Assembly: GCF_000635915.2 (NCBI RefSeq)
Contig: NZ_CP015614.1
Location: 1,595,501 to 1,659,500, forward strand
From: Brevundimonas naejangsanensis
GTDB lineage: Bacteria; Pseudomonadota; Alphaproteobacteria; Caulobacterales; Caulobacteraceae
Direction: 5' to 3'
Length of the DNA stretch: 64,000 bases
Of the stretch, positions 35,276-43,743 are shown piece by piece. A program made the position numbers and the translations under genes. Each line of letters starts with the position of its first letter. Position 1 is the first letter of the stretch. Under the pieces are notes generated by a model that saw only the letters and a list, made by a program, of their open reading frames with translations, was not told where the DNA came from and did not search any database.

Positions 35276-35305
35276 GATTCAGTCCAGTCCGTCAGAGGAC
35301 GGGGA

Positions 35306-35425
35306 TCAGGGCTCGGAGTGCCCCTCGTCCCCTTCGTCGAACAGGCGGAACTCGTGCCACAGGCCGTTCAGAACACCGAAGGCCACCGCCAGGCCGAGGC
35401 CCAGGATCCAGGCGAAATACCACAT
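35306..35425 (-). CDS. cydX: Cytochrome bd oxidase small subunit CydX
   Basis: A 39-residue frame begins MWYFAWILGLGLAVAFGVLN and ends in an acidic tail (DEGDEGHSEP). The opening MWYFAW-LG and the single membrane helix are the hallmarks of CydX/YbgT, the small subunit needed for stability and haem content of cytochrome bd. The start has a strong ribosome-binding site, AAAGGAG nine bases upstream, and lies 22 bases after the cydB stop. It closes the cydABX operon before the terminator. The gene is below common length cut-offs and is easily missed. Confidence 0.95.
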   Translation of the reverse strand: MWYFAWILGLGLAVAFGVLNGLWHEFRLFDEGDEGHSEP

Positions 35426-35447
35426 GAGATGATCTCCTTTCGCGGGA

Positions 35448-36596
35448 TCAGTAGAGGTCGGGGTTGGTCTTCAGCGCGTCCATCGTCGAGCGACCCCACA
35501 GCACCTTATAGACCCAGGAGGTGTAGAGCAGGACGAAGGGCAGGAAGACCACCGTCGTCACCAGCATGATGAACAGGGTCGTATGGCTGGACGAGGCGTT
35601 CCACACCGTCAGGCTGGACTGGGCGTCGATTGAGCTGGGCAGGATGAAGGGGAACATCGACAGGCCGACCGTCGAGATGATCCCGACCGCCGAGGCCGAC
35701 GATCCGCCGAAGGCCAGGGCGGCCGACTTGCGCCACATCCCCAAAAGGCCGACCGCAGCGCCCGCAAAGCCTAGAACGGGTGCGATGATCATCCACGGAT
35801 AGCGGCCGTAGTTGTCCATCCAGGCGCCCGGCGCCGCCTCGACCGCCGTGCGCAGCGGGTTGGAGGCGCCCGCCGTATCGACCACGCCGGTGATGCGGAA
35901 GCCCATGTCGCCGAAGGCCACTATCGCCCCGCCGATGGCGAACAGCACCAGGCTGGCCACGCCGGCGGCGGTGCCGATGGCGCGGGCGCGTTTCAGCACC
36001 GGACCCTCTTCGCCCTTGATCGCCAACCAGGCGGCGCCGTGCAGGACCAGCATGGACACCGACAGCAGGCCGCACAGCAGGGTGAAGGGCGTGAACAGGC
36101 CCAGCAGGCCGCCTTCATAGAAGCTGCGCAGGTCGCTGGTCAGGCGGAAGGGCGCGCCGATGAGGACGTTGCCGACCGCCACGCCGAACACCAGAGCCGG
36201 GAAGAAGCTGCCGATGAACAGGCCCCAGTCCCACATGGAGCGCCAGCGCGCCTCAGGCCGCTTGGAGCGGTATTTGAACGACACGGGCCGCAATATCAGC
36301 GCGGACAGCACCAGGAACATCGCCAGGTAGAAGCCCGAGAAGCTGACGGCGTAGACCTGCGGCCAGGCGGCGAAGATCGCCGCCCCGCCCACGATCAGCC
36401 AGACCTGGTTGCCTTCCCAGGTTGCGCCGATGGTGTTGATCACCATGCGACGCTCTTCATCCTTCTTGGCGACGAAGGGCAACAGGGCGCCGACGCCCAT
36501 GTCGAACCCGTCGGTCAGGGCGAAGCCGATCAGCAGCACGCCCAGCAGTCCCCACCAGATCAGGCGGAGGGTGGTGTAGTCGAGGGGGAGTTCCAT
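35448..36596 (-). CDS. cydB: Cytochrome bd ubiquinol oxidase subunit II
   Basis: CydB pairs with CydA in the high-affinity quinol oxidase. The 382-residue membrane protein starts MELPLDYTTLRLIWWGLLGV and shows GFALTDGFDMGVGALLPFV, the TWEGNQVWLIVGGAAIFAAW signature of the family and about eight to nine membrane segments, ending TSWVYKVLWGR. AAGGA lies nine bases before the ATG. It lies 24 bases after cydA and is followed by cydX, all on the minus strand. Confidence 0.98.
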   Translation of the reverse strand: MELPLDYTTLRLIWWGLLGVLLIGFALTDGFDMGVGALLPFVAKKDEERRMVINTIGATWEGNQVWLIVGGAAIFAAWPQVYAVSFSGFYLAMFLVLSALILRPVSFKYRSKRPEARWRSMWDWGLFIGSFFPALVFGVAVGNVLIGAPFRLTSDLRSFYEGGLLGLFTPFTLLCGLLSVSMLVLHGAAWLAIKGEEGPVLKRARAIGTAAGVASLVLFAIGGAIVAFGDMGFRITGVVDTAGASNPLRTAVEAAPGAWMDNYGRYPWMIIAPVLGFAGAAVGLLGMWRKSAALAFGGSSASAVGIISTVGLSMFPFILPSSIDAQSSLTVWNASSSHTTLFIMLVTTVVFLPFVLLYTSWVYKVLWGRSTMDALKTNPDLY

Positions 36597-36620
36597 CTCT
36601 CTTTTCCTTCAACGACCGGG

Positions 36621-38189
36621 TCAGGCGACCGCGGGCTCGCCTTCCGTGCGGGCGTCTTCTTCACGGGCTTCCTGTTCGGCGAACGGCCCCTTCTTGACCG
36701 CGCGCAGGATCAGGCCGACCTCGACGACGGCGAGGGCGCCGTACAGCAGGGTGAAGCAGATGATCGTGGTCCACAGGTGCGCCACGGTCAGGCTGGACGC
36801 GCCCAGGAAGGTCGGCAAGACGCCTTCCACGGCCCACGGCTGACGACCCACTTCGGCCAGCAGCCAACCGGCCTCGATGGCGATCCACGGCAGCGGGATG
36901 GCCAGGACGGCCAGACGCAGGAACCACTTGGTCTCATGCTTGCGCAGGGTGCACAGCACGAAGGCCGTGCCGAACAGGCCGATCATCAGGAAGCCGATGC
37001 CCGCCATGAAGCGGAAGACCCAGAACATCAGCGGCACGTTCGGCACCGTCGACCAGGCGGCCTGCTTGATCTGGTCCGGCGTGGCCGTGCGCGGGTCCTC
37101 GACATAGCGCTTCAGCAGCAGGCCGTAGCCGAGGTCGTTGCGGACCGTCTCGAACTGACCGCGCGCGGCCATGTCGGTCGGATCGGCCTTGACCTTCTCC
37201 AGCGCGTCATAGGCGACGACGCCGCGTTCGATGCGGTCTTCGGCGACGGCGACCAGCTCCAGGATGCCCTCGACCGGCTTGTCGATGCTGCGCGTCGAGA
37301 TCAGGCCCAAGACATAGGGCACCTTGACCTCGAAATGGGTGTGACGGTCCTCAAGGCTGGGCAGGCCGAACAGGGTCAGGCCGGCCGGCGCCGGCTCGGT
37401 GCGCCACATGGCTTCCAGCGCGGCCAGCTTCATCTTCTGGTTGTCGGTCAGGGCGTAGCCCGACTCATCGCCCAGAACGACCACTGACAGCGAGGACAGC
37501 AGGCCGAACGCTGCGGCGACCGTCATCGACCGCTTGGCGAAGCCCTTGTGCTTGCCCTTCAGCAGATAGAAGGCCGAGATGCCCAGCACGACCACGGCGG
37601 CGCAGACGTAACCGGCCGACACGGTGTGCACGAACTTGGCCTGGGCCACCGGGTTGAAGATCACCGCCATGAAGTCGGTGATTTCCATGCGCATGGTGTC
37701 GGGATTGAAGGCCGCGCCGACCGGGTTCTGCATCCAGCCGTTGGCCACCAGGATCCACAGGGCCGACAGGTTGGTGCCCAGGGCGACCATGAAGGTGACG
37801 AACAGGTGGGCGTGCGGCTTCAGCTTGTCCCAGCCGAAGAACATCAGGCCGACGAAGGTCGCCTCCAGGAAGAAGGCCATCAGGCCCTCGATCGCCAGCG
37901 GCGCCCCGAAGATGTCCCCGACGTAGTGCGAATAGTAGCTCCAGTTCATGCCGAACTGGAATTCCATCGTCAGGCCGGTGGCGACGCCCAGCACGAAGTT
38001 GATGCCGAAAATCACGCCCCAGAAACGGGTGATCGTCCGCCAGATCGGCCGGCGGGTCATCACATAGATGCTCTCCATGATGACCAGCATGAAGGAGAGG
38101 CCCAATGTGAGGGGCACAAACAAAAAGTGGTATAGCGCCGTCAGTGCGAACTGAAGGCGTGAAAGGTCTACGACCGCCAGGTCGATCAT
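36621..38189 (-). CDS. cydA: Cytochrome bd ubiquinol oxidase subunit I
   Basis: CydA carries haems b558, b595 and d and the quinol site; the enzyme reduces oxygen without proton pumping and is useful at low oxygen or under nitrosative stress. The 522-residue product has H21 (ALYHFLFVPLTLG) and H188 (KFVHTVSAGYV) at the haem-ligand positions, a methionine in FRFMAGIGFLM for b558, a Q-loop with LPSLEDRHTHFEVKVPYVLG, and GRQPW near the C-terminus. The Q-loop is of moderate length and the enzyme looks like the classical CydA rather than the cyanide-insensitive CioA, though I did not align it. The start at 38189 matches the family; an FNR box lies 77-90 bases upstream. Confidence 0.97.
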   Translation of the reverse strand: MIDLAVVDLSRLQFALTALYHFLFVPLTLGLSFMLVIMESIYVMTRRPIWRTITRFWGVIFGINFVLGVATGLTMEFQFGMNWSYYSHYVGDIFGAPLAIEGLMAFFLEATFVGLMFFGWDKLKPHAHLFVTFMVALGTNLSALWILVANGWMQNPVGAAFNPDTMRMEITDFMAVIFNPVAQAKFVHTVSAGYVCAAVVVLGISAFYLLKGKHKGFAKRSMTVAAAFGLLSSLSVVVLGDESGYALTDNQKMKLAALEAMWRTEPAPAGLTLFGLPSLEDRHTHFEVKVPYVLGLISTRSIDKPVEGILELVAVAEDRIERGVVAYDALEKVKADPTDMAARGQFETVRNDLGYGLLLKRYVEDPRTATPDQIKQAAWSTVPNVPLMFWVFRFMAGIGFLMIGLFGTAFVLCTLRKHETKWFLRLAVLAIPLPWIAIEAGWLLAEVGRQPWAVEGVLPTFLGASSLTVAHLWTTIICFTLLYGALAVVEVGLILRAVKKGPFAEQEAREEDARTEGEPAVA

Positions 38190-38265
38190 CGTTCCAGGCT
38201 CCTGACCGCCAGCCCCCATCGACCGGCGTTCTACTCTAACCTAAAGCCACGCGGTTTGGCGCGCC

Positions 38266-38279
38266 TTGATCCTGATCAA
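38266..38279. promoter_or_regulatory. Perfect FNR box between cydA and cydD
   Basis: TTGATCCTGATCAA is a fully symmetrical FNR consensus site (TTGAT-N4-ATCAA) in the divergent gap. Spacing allows class II activation of cydA with a leader of about 42 nt, and it could serve cydDC in the other direction as well. Confidence 0.88.
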
Positions 38280-38403
38280 AGCCGACAGGGCCGACTCGGA
38301 CTAGACGGCGTTTCGCCCAAGGTCCTTTCGTCCCATGGGCCTTTTGCCCAATCCCGCGTCGTCGGCGATCATGGCTGATCCGCTGATCGACCCTGGAGAC
38401 AAG

Positions 38404-40032
38404 ATGACGGCCCAGCCGATCGCCCCCAACGCCCCGGCCTTAGACGAGACGCCGCCCGCCGCCTGGCTGAAGGCTGCGCTGACGCCGTGGCGGCGGCTGA
38501 TGACGCTGGGCGGGGCGCTGGTCATCGCCGACACCGTGCCTGCGGTCGGATTCGCAGCCGGTCTGGCCCTGGCGGTCGGGGCCCTGCCTCAAGGCATCGA
38601 CGGCGCCCTGCCGGGCCTGGGTCTGGCGGCTGTCTCCCTGCTGGCGCGCGGCGCGCTCAGCCACACGGCGGTCAGGGTGAACACTCGCGCCGCCCGCGCC
38701 GCCAAGAACGGGATACGCCGCTCCATCCTGACGGAGGCCCTGTCCGGCCGCCTGTCCGACGCCGCCGCCATGACCGCCGTCGTCGAAGGGGTCGAGGCGC
38801 TGGACGGCCATGTCGCGCGCTTTTCGCCCGCCCGCACGGCGGCCGCCGCCTCACCGCTGATTCTGATCGCCGTCACCGCCGTGGTCAGCCCCTTCACCGC
38901 CGGCATACTGATCTTCACCCTGCTGCCCTTCATCATCGGCATGGCCCTGACCGGCATGGCGGCGGGCGTCGAAAGCCGCCGTCAGTTCCAGGCGCTGGAG
39001 CGCCTGTCGGGCCTGTTCCTGGACCGGGTGCGCGCCCTGCCCGCCATCCTCGCCTTTCAGGCCGAGACGCAACAGAGCCGCGTCATCGCCCGCGCCTCGG
39101 ACGACCTGGCCCGCCGCACCGGCAAGGTGCTCAAGGTCGCCTTTCTGTCCTCGGCGGTGCTGGAGTTCTTCTCCGCCCTGGCCGTGGCCCTGGTCGCTGT
39201 CTATTGCGGCTTCAACCTGCTGAAGCTGCTGCCCTTTCCGGCGCCGGAACAGCTCAGCCTGACTCGCGCCTTCTTCGTTCTGGCCCTGGCGCCGGAAGTC
39301 TATCAGCCGATGCGCCGCCTCGCCGCCGCCTACCACGACCGTCAGGCCGCCGAGTCCGCCGTCCCCAGCCTGCGTCGCCTGAGCGTCGAAGCCGCGCGGA
39401 CCACGCGCCCGCCTCGCCCCGGCCAGGCGCCCGCCATCGCCTTCCGCGACGTCGCCATCGCCTATGACGGCGCGCCTGTGATCGAGGGCTTCACTCTGGA
39501 TGTCGCCCCCGGCTCCATCGTCGCCCTGACCGGCCTCAGCGGTTCGGGCAAGAGCAGCCTGCTGCACTTGTTTCTGGGCCTGTCGCCCCTCAGCGCGGGA
39601 GAGATCATGGTCGGCGATACGCGCCTGTCGCAGGCGGGCGACCTGACCGAGTGGATCGCCTGGGCCGGGCAAGCCCCTGTCGTCATTCGCGGAACCCTGG
39701 CCGAGAACATCGCCCTGGCCCATCGCGGCGCGACGCCCGAGGCGGTGGAGCAGGCTGCGCGCAAGGCGGGCCTGAACGGCGCGCTGGATCGTCTGATCGA
39801 CGAACGCGGCGGCGGACTGTCGGGCGGCGAGCGCCGCCGTCTGGGCCTGGCCCGCGCCTTCCTGAAGCCCGCACCCCTGCTGCTGCTGGACGAGCCCACC
39901 GCCAACCTGGACGCCGAAGCCGAAGCCGCTCTGCTGCCCGTCATTCGGGAGGCCGCGCGCGGCCGCACCGTGCTGATCGCCACCCATTCCGACGCGGTGG
40001 CAGCCCTGGCCGACAAGGTGGTGCGCCTGTGA
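38404..40032 (+). CDS. cydD: ABC transporter CydD (cysteine/glutathione exporter subunit)
   Basis: CydDC exports cysteine and glutathione to the periplasm and is needed to assemble cytochrome bd. The 542-residue half-transporter has an N-terminal membrane domain (about residues 30-310) and a nucleotide-binding domain with Walker A GLSGSGKSS, signature LSGGERRRLGLARAF and Walker B LLLLDEPTANLD. I chose the start at 38404 because GGAG lies six bases before it; in-frame ATGs at 38335 and 38371 have no such site, but with the FNR box at 38266 a short leader to 38335 is also possible. The stop overlaps the cydC start. Confidence 0.93.
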   Translation: MTAQPIAPNAPALDETPPAAWLKAALTPWRRLMTLGGALVIADTVPAVGFAAGLALAVGALPQGIDGALPGLGLAAVSLLARGALSHTAVRVNTRAARAAKNGIRRSILTEALSGRLSDAAAMTAVVEGVEALDGHVARFSPARTAAAASPLILIAVTAVVSPFTAGILIFTLLPFIIGMALTGMAAGVESRRQFQALERLSGLFLDRVRALPAILAFQAETQQSRVIARASDDLARRTGKVLKVAFLSSAVLEFFSALAVALVAVYCGFNLLKLLPFPAPEQLSLTRAFFVLALAPEVYQPMRRLAAAYHDRQAAESAVPSLRRLSVEAARTTRPPRPGQAPAIAFRDVAIAYDGAPVIEGFTLDVAPGSIVALTGLSGSGKSSLLHLFLGLSPLSAGEIMVGDTRLSQAGDLTEWIAWAGQAPVVIRGTLAENIALAHRGATPEAVEQAARKAGLNGALDRLIDERGGGLSGGERRRLGLARAFLKPAPLLLLDEPTANLDAEAEAALLPVIREAARGRTVLIATHSDAVAALADKVVRL

Positions 40033-41693
40033 GCCGGTCCGATTCGCCCGGCGTCGCCCGCCTGAAGGCCCTGACCCGCGCGCAGGAGAAGGCTCAGCGC
40101 CCGCGCCTGCTGGCCGCCTCTGTCACCGCCGCCCTGGTGTCGGCCGGCGCCGTCCTGCTGCTGGGCCTGTCGGGCTGGTTCATCACCGCCGCCGCCCTGG
40201 CCGGGGCCGCCGGACCCGCCGTGGCCCACGTCTTCAACTACATGGTGCCCAGCGCCATGATCCGCTTCTTCGCCATCGTGCGCACCGCCTCGCGCTATGG
40301 CGAGCGCGTCACCGGCCACGACGCGGCGCTGAAGGCGCTGGCCGCCCTGCGTCCGCAACTGTTCATCGGCCTGGCCCGCGCCCCCACGACCAAGGCCCTT
40401 TCCTTGGCGGGCGGCGAGGCCTCCGCTCGACTGGTTCAGGACGTGGACGCGATTCAGGACCGTTTCGTGCGCCTGTCGACGCCCTGGGGCGCGGGGGCCG
40501 GCCTGATCGCCGGCGTCGGCATGGCGGCGCTGGCCGGATGGGCCCCGGCGCTGGTCGTCGCGGGCGCCGCCGCTCTGGGCGTCATCCTGGCCGTCGTGAT
40601 CGGACGCCGCTTCGCCGAGCCCGCCGGCCAGCGCCTCCAGCAGGCGTCCGGCGCCCTGAAGACCGAGTTCGCCGCCCTGGCCGCCGCCGCGCCCGAGCTT
40701 CAGGCCTATGGCATGAAGGCCTGGGCCGCCGACCGCCTGGCGGAGCACGGCGACGCGGTCGAGGACGCAGCCGAGCGACTGGCCCGCGCCGGCGGTCTGA
40801 TCATGGCCAGCCAGAGCCTCGCCATGGCCGTTGGCGTGACGGGCGCCGCTCTGGCGGCAGGCGCCGGCGCTCCTGCGCTGACCGCCCTGTCCATGCTGGC
40901 CGCCGTCGCCACGGTCGAAAGCGCAGGAACCCTGCTCAACGCCCTGCGCCAGAACGGCGCGGTGAAGGCGGCGGTCCAGCGCCTGGGCGAGCTTCTGGAC
41001 GAGGAAGCGCCTGCCTCGCCGATCTCCGCCGTTTCCCCGACCCTGCGCCTGCCCAGCGCCGACCTGACGGTCGCCCCGCCGCAACGTCTGGCGATCGCCG
41101 GCCCGTCCGGGGCGGGCAAGACGACCCTGATCGAACGCCTGATGAGCCTGCGCCCCGCCTCGCCCGGCGAAATCCTGCACGGAGAGGTCGACGCCGCCGC
41201 CCTCGACGCCGAGACCCTGCGTCCCCTGTTCGCCTATGCGCCGCAACAGGCTGTGCTTCTGACCGGCAGCGTGCGCGAAAACCTGCGCCTGGCCGCCCCG
41301 TCGGCTGCCGACGACGATCTATGGGCCGCGTTGGAAGACGCCGCCTTGGCCGACCGCGTCCGCGCCGCGCCGGGCGGGCTCGATGCGTCCGTAGGCGAGA
41401 ACGGAGCCCGCCTGTCGGGCGGCGAGCGCCGCCGTCTGGGCCTCGCCCGCGCCTATCTGCGCCCGGCGCCCTGGCTGGTGCTGGATGAACCGACCGAGGG
41501 TCTGGACGCCGCTACCGAAGCGCAGGTTCTTGAACGGCTCGCCGCCCGTCTGCACCACAGCGGCCAGGGCCTGATCGTCGTCAGCCACCGCCCGGCGCCC
41601 CTCGCCCTGTGCGATGTCGCCCTGACCGTTTCAGGCATAGCCGCCGACGGCCGCATCCAGATCAGCGCAAAGCCCCGGCAGGCCGCCGCCTGA
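40029..41693 (+). CDS. cydC: ABC transporter CydC
   Basis: The second half-transporter of CydDC, 554 residues from a GTG start that overlaps the cydD stop by four bases (GTGA). The membrane domain opens with VTAALVSAGAVLLLGLSGWF; the ATPase domain has Walker A GPSGAGKTT, signature LSGGERRRLGLARAYL and Walker B LVLDEPTEGLD. The pairing with CydD, adjacency to cydABX and the shared FNR box fix the role. A small open frame starting at 41769 follows after an FNR box. Confidence 0.95.
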   Translation: MSRSDSPGVARLKALTRAQEKAQRPRLLAASVTAALVSAGAVLLLGLSGWFITAAALAGAAGPAVAHVFNYMVPSAMIRFFAIVRTASRYGERVTGHDAALKALAALRPQLFIGLARAPTTKALSLAGGEASARLVQDVDAIQDRFVRLSTPWGAGAGLIAGVGMAALAGWAPALVVAGAAALGVILAVVIGRRFAEPAGQRLQQASGALKTEFAALAAAAPELQAYGMKAWAADRLAEHGDAVEDAAERLARAGGLIMASQSLAMAVGVTGAALAAGAGAPALTALSMLAAVATVESAGTLLNALRQNGAVKAAVQRLGELLDEEAPASPISAVSPTLRLPSADLTVAPPQRLAIAGPSGAGKTTLIERLMSLRPASPGEILHGEVDAAALDAETLRPLFAYAPQQAVLLTGSVRENLRLAAPSAADDDLWAALEDAALADRVRAAPGGLDASVGENGARLSGGERRRLGLARAYLRPAPWLVLDEPTEGLDAATEAQVLERLAARLHHSGQGLIVVSHRPAPLALCDVALTVSGIAADGRIQISAKPRQAAA

Positions 41694-41706
41694 TAGGGCG
41701 ATATCT

Positions 41707-41720
41707 TTGATCTCTATCAA
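41707..41720. promoter_or_regulatory. Perfect FNR box upstream of the 38-aa microprotein gene
   Basis: TTGATCTCTATCAA matches TTGAT-N4-ATCAA exactly. It lies 14 bases after the cydC stop and 48 bases before the microprotein ATG, so the downstream pair has an FNR input of its own rather than only readthrough from cydDC. A class II start site would fall near 41755. Confidence 0.85.
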
Positions 41721-41768
41721 GGCGACGCTTGCCGTCAGCCGCTTTTCTGTAGGCAGAGGAGAACACCC

Positions 41769-41885
41769 ATGCCCGCAGACATCATCGCCCCCGTCATCGC
41801 CATCGGCGCCTTCTTCATGACCTTCATCGTCGGCATGGCCTACGGCTGCATCGCCAGCAGCCTGGCCAAGCCTGAGAAGGGCTGA
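41769..41885 (+). CDS. Predicted single-span membrane microprotein (38 aa)
   Basis: The 38-residue frame starts MPADIIAPVIAIGAFFMTFI and ends with a short charged tail (AKPEKG). One hydrophobic segment spans about residues 5-30 and contains a lone cysteine. GAGGAG lies seven bases before the ATG and a perfect FNR box lies 48 bases upstream, strong support for a real gene despite its size. It is not CydX, which is encoded at 35306 and has a different N-terminus. The next gene starts six bases after its stop. By analogy with other small respiratory subunits (CydX, CcoQ-like) it may bind a membrane complex expressed at low oxygen; that is inference. Confidence 0.75.
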   Translation: MPADIIAPVIAIGAFFMTFIVGMAYGCIASSLAKPEKG

Positions 41886-41890
41886 GCATC

Positions 41891-42262
41891 ATGGCCCTGC
41901 ATCACATCCGCCTGGAACTGGCGCGCGAGCCTGACCATCCGCACGGCAACGCCGACGACGGCTATGACCTGGTGCTGACGCTGGACAAGGACGCCCGCCT
42001 TGACGCAGCCGCCATCGCCGCCGCGCCAGAGAACACCCGCGTCCGCCGCTTCAAGGGGACCCAGACGCTGGCCGTCGGCCAACTGACGCGCGCCGAAGAC
42101 GGCCGGTGGGTTCTCGACCTTCCAGGCGAAGATACGGACGCAGAGGGCTTCCGTCTGGACGACGAACAGTTCGTCGTCGGCGAATACGTCTCCCTGGCCC
42201 AGCCGGGCGGGGATATGCGCGCCTATCGCGTCACCCTGGCCCAGCCGCTTCCCACGGCCTGA
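41891..42262 (+). CDS. Hypothetical protein, cotranscribed with the microprotein (123 aa)
   Basis: A soluble 123-residue protein starting MALHHIRLELAREPDHPHGN. It is beta-rich and acidic, with VLTLDKDARLD near the start, a central LAVGQLTRAEDGRWVLDLPG and a closing GEYVSLAQPGGDMRAYRVTL, which reads like a small barrel. No known domain was recognised. AGAAGGG lies about 10 bases upstream and its ATG is six bases after the microprotein stop, so the two are translationally linked and share the FNR box at 41707. A low-oxygen role follows from that context only. Confidence 0.8.
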   Translation: MALHHIRLELAREPDHPHGNADDGYDLVLTLDKDARLDAAAIAAAPENTRVRRFKGTQTLAVGQLTRAEDGRWVLDLPGEDTDAEGFRLDDEQFVVGEYVSLAQPGGDMRAYRVTLAQPLPTA

Positions 42263-42307
42263 CGACCGCCGACAATCGAAGGCGTCCGCGCGACGCCGCC
42301 TGAGAGA

Positions 42308-43621
42308 TCAGGCGGCGTCGTCGGCGTGTGTGTGGATCATCGGACGGAACAGCAGCTTGTCGATGCGGCGGTCGTCCATGTCGATGACTTCGACCTCGAA
42401 ACGGCCCAGTTGCAGGATGTCGCCCTCGTTCGGCACGCGCGACAGGTGGTGCAGCACCAATCCCGCCACCGTGTGGAAGCCTTCGTGTTCGCCGAAGTCT
42501 TCGCCCAGGATTTCACCCAGTTCGTCCAGGTCGACCTGACCATCGACGGCCCAGGTGCCGTCGGTGCGCTTGCGCACGGCGGTCTCGGTCTCGTCGTGGC
42601 TTTCGTTGAAGTCGCCGGCGATCATCTCCAGCAGGTCCGTCGCCGTGACCACGCCTTCAAACGCGCCGTATTCGTCGACGACGAAGGCCATGTGCACCTT
42701 CGATCCCTTCAGGATCTCCAGCGCCTTCAGCACCGAGGTCGACTGGGGGATGAAGGCCGGTTCGGCCACCAGCGTCTCGACGTTGAACTCGCCATTGGTC
42801 AGCAGGCTGTCCAGCAGGTCCTTCTTGTGGACCACGCCCAGCGGATTATCGATGTCGTTGTCGCGCGCCACGACGATGCGCGAATAGGGACAGGTGCGGA
42901 TTTCCTCGCGCAACGTCTCTTCGGAATCGTCCAGCGCGATCCAGTAGACCTCGTGACGCGGCGTCATGGCCACGCGGACGGCCCGGTCGCCCAGACGCAG
43001 GATCTCTTCGATCATCTCCTGCTCTTCCGGCTCGATCAGGCCCGCAGAGGTGCCCTCGGCCAGAATGCTCTCGACCTCTTCCTGGGTGACATCCGAACCA
43101 TCGCGGTCCTTCACGCCCATCAGCTTGAGGATGCCCGAGGTCGAAGCCGTGAGCAGCAGCACGAACGGCTTCATCGCCAGGGCCAGGGTCGCAATCGGGC
43201 CGGCCATCTTGGAGGCGATCGCCTCAGGGAAGATCAGGGCCAGACGCTTGGGCACCAGCTCGCCGACGATCAGCGAGACATAGGTGATCAGCACCACCAC
43301 CACGGCGGTGGCGATGATCTGCGAATACGGCGCCAGGGCGGGCAGGTTCGCCTTGAGGATTTCATCCAGTTGGCCGGCGATGGCCGCTTGACCATAGGCG
43401 CCCGCCAGAATGCCGATCAGGGTAATGCCCACCTGGACGGCGGACAGGAACTGCGTGGGCTCCTCGGCCAGCTTCAGCGCGGCTCGGGCGCCCCGGTCGC
43501 CTCTTTCGGCGCGGCTCTGCAGCTTGGACTTTCGGGAGGACACGACCGCAAGTTCGGTCATGGCGAAAAGGCCGTTCAGCACCACAAGCAGCAGCACGAC
43601 GACGATAGCGATGGTCAACAT
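42308..43621 (-). CDS. CNNM/CorC (HlyC) family membrane protein with CBS pair
   Basis: The 437-residue product has an N-terminal CNNM (DUF21) membrane domain (residues about 1-190, with NGLFAMTELAVVSSRKSKLQ and VGELVPKRLALIFPE), a CBS pair (about 205-330, including VVHKKDLLDSLL and VVDEYGAFEGVVTATDLLE) and a C-terminal CorC_HlyC domain. Members are linked to magnesium or other divalent-cation export and tolerance. It is convergent with the 123-aa gene and follows the hybrid kinase on the minus strand by 122 bases. Confidence 0.9.
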   Translation of the reverse strand: MLTIAIVVVLLLVVLNGLFAMTELAVVSSRKSKLQSRAERGDRGARAALKLAEEPTQFLSAVQVGITLIGILAGAYGQAAIAGQLDEILKANLPALAPYSQIIATAVVVVLITYVSLIVGELVPKRLALIFPEAIASKMAGPIATLALAMKPFVLLLTASTSGILKLMGVKDRDGSDVTQEEVESILAEGTSAGLIEPEEQEMIEEILRLGDRAVRVAMTPRHEVYWIALDDSEETLREEIRTCPYSRIVVARDNDIDNPLGVVHKKDLLDSLLTNGEFNVETLVAEPAFIPQSTSVLKALEILKGSKVHMAFVVDEYGAFEGVVTATDLLEMIAGDFNESHDETETAVRKRTDGTWAVDGQVDLDELGEILGEDFGEHEGFHTVAGLVLHHLSRVPNEGDILQLGRFEVEVIDMDDRRIDKLLFRPMIHTHADDAA

Positions 43622-43743
43622 CGAAAAGGGAGAAGCCCTGACGCGGCGCGACTAACGGCGTCCGCGCAGCCTATAGTAAAGATGAACTTCGGTCTGCGCC
43701 AGCGTTCTTGTCCCCTATGCGGCGAGCATTACGCCGCCCCGCA

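Noticed and set aside
41769..41885. Microprotein as CydX
   Set aside because: It lacks the MWYFAW start and a true CydX is encoded right after cydB at 35306.
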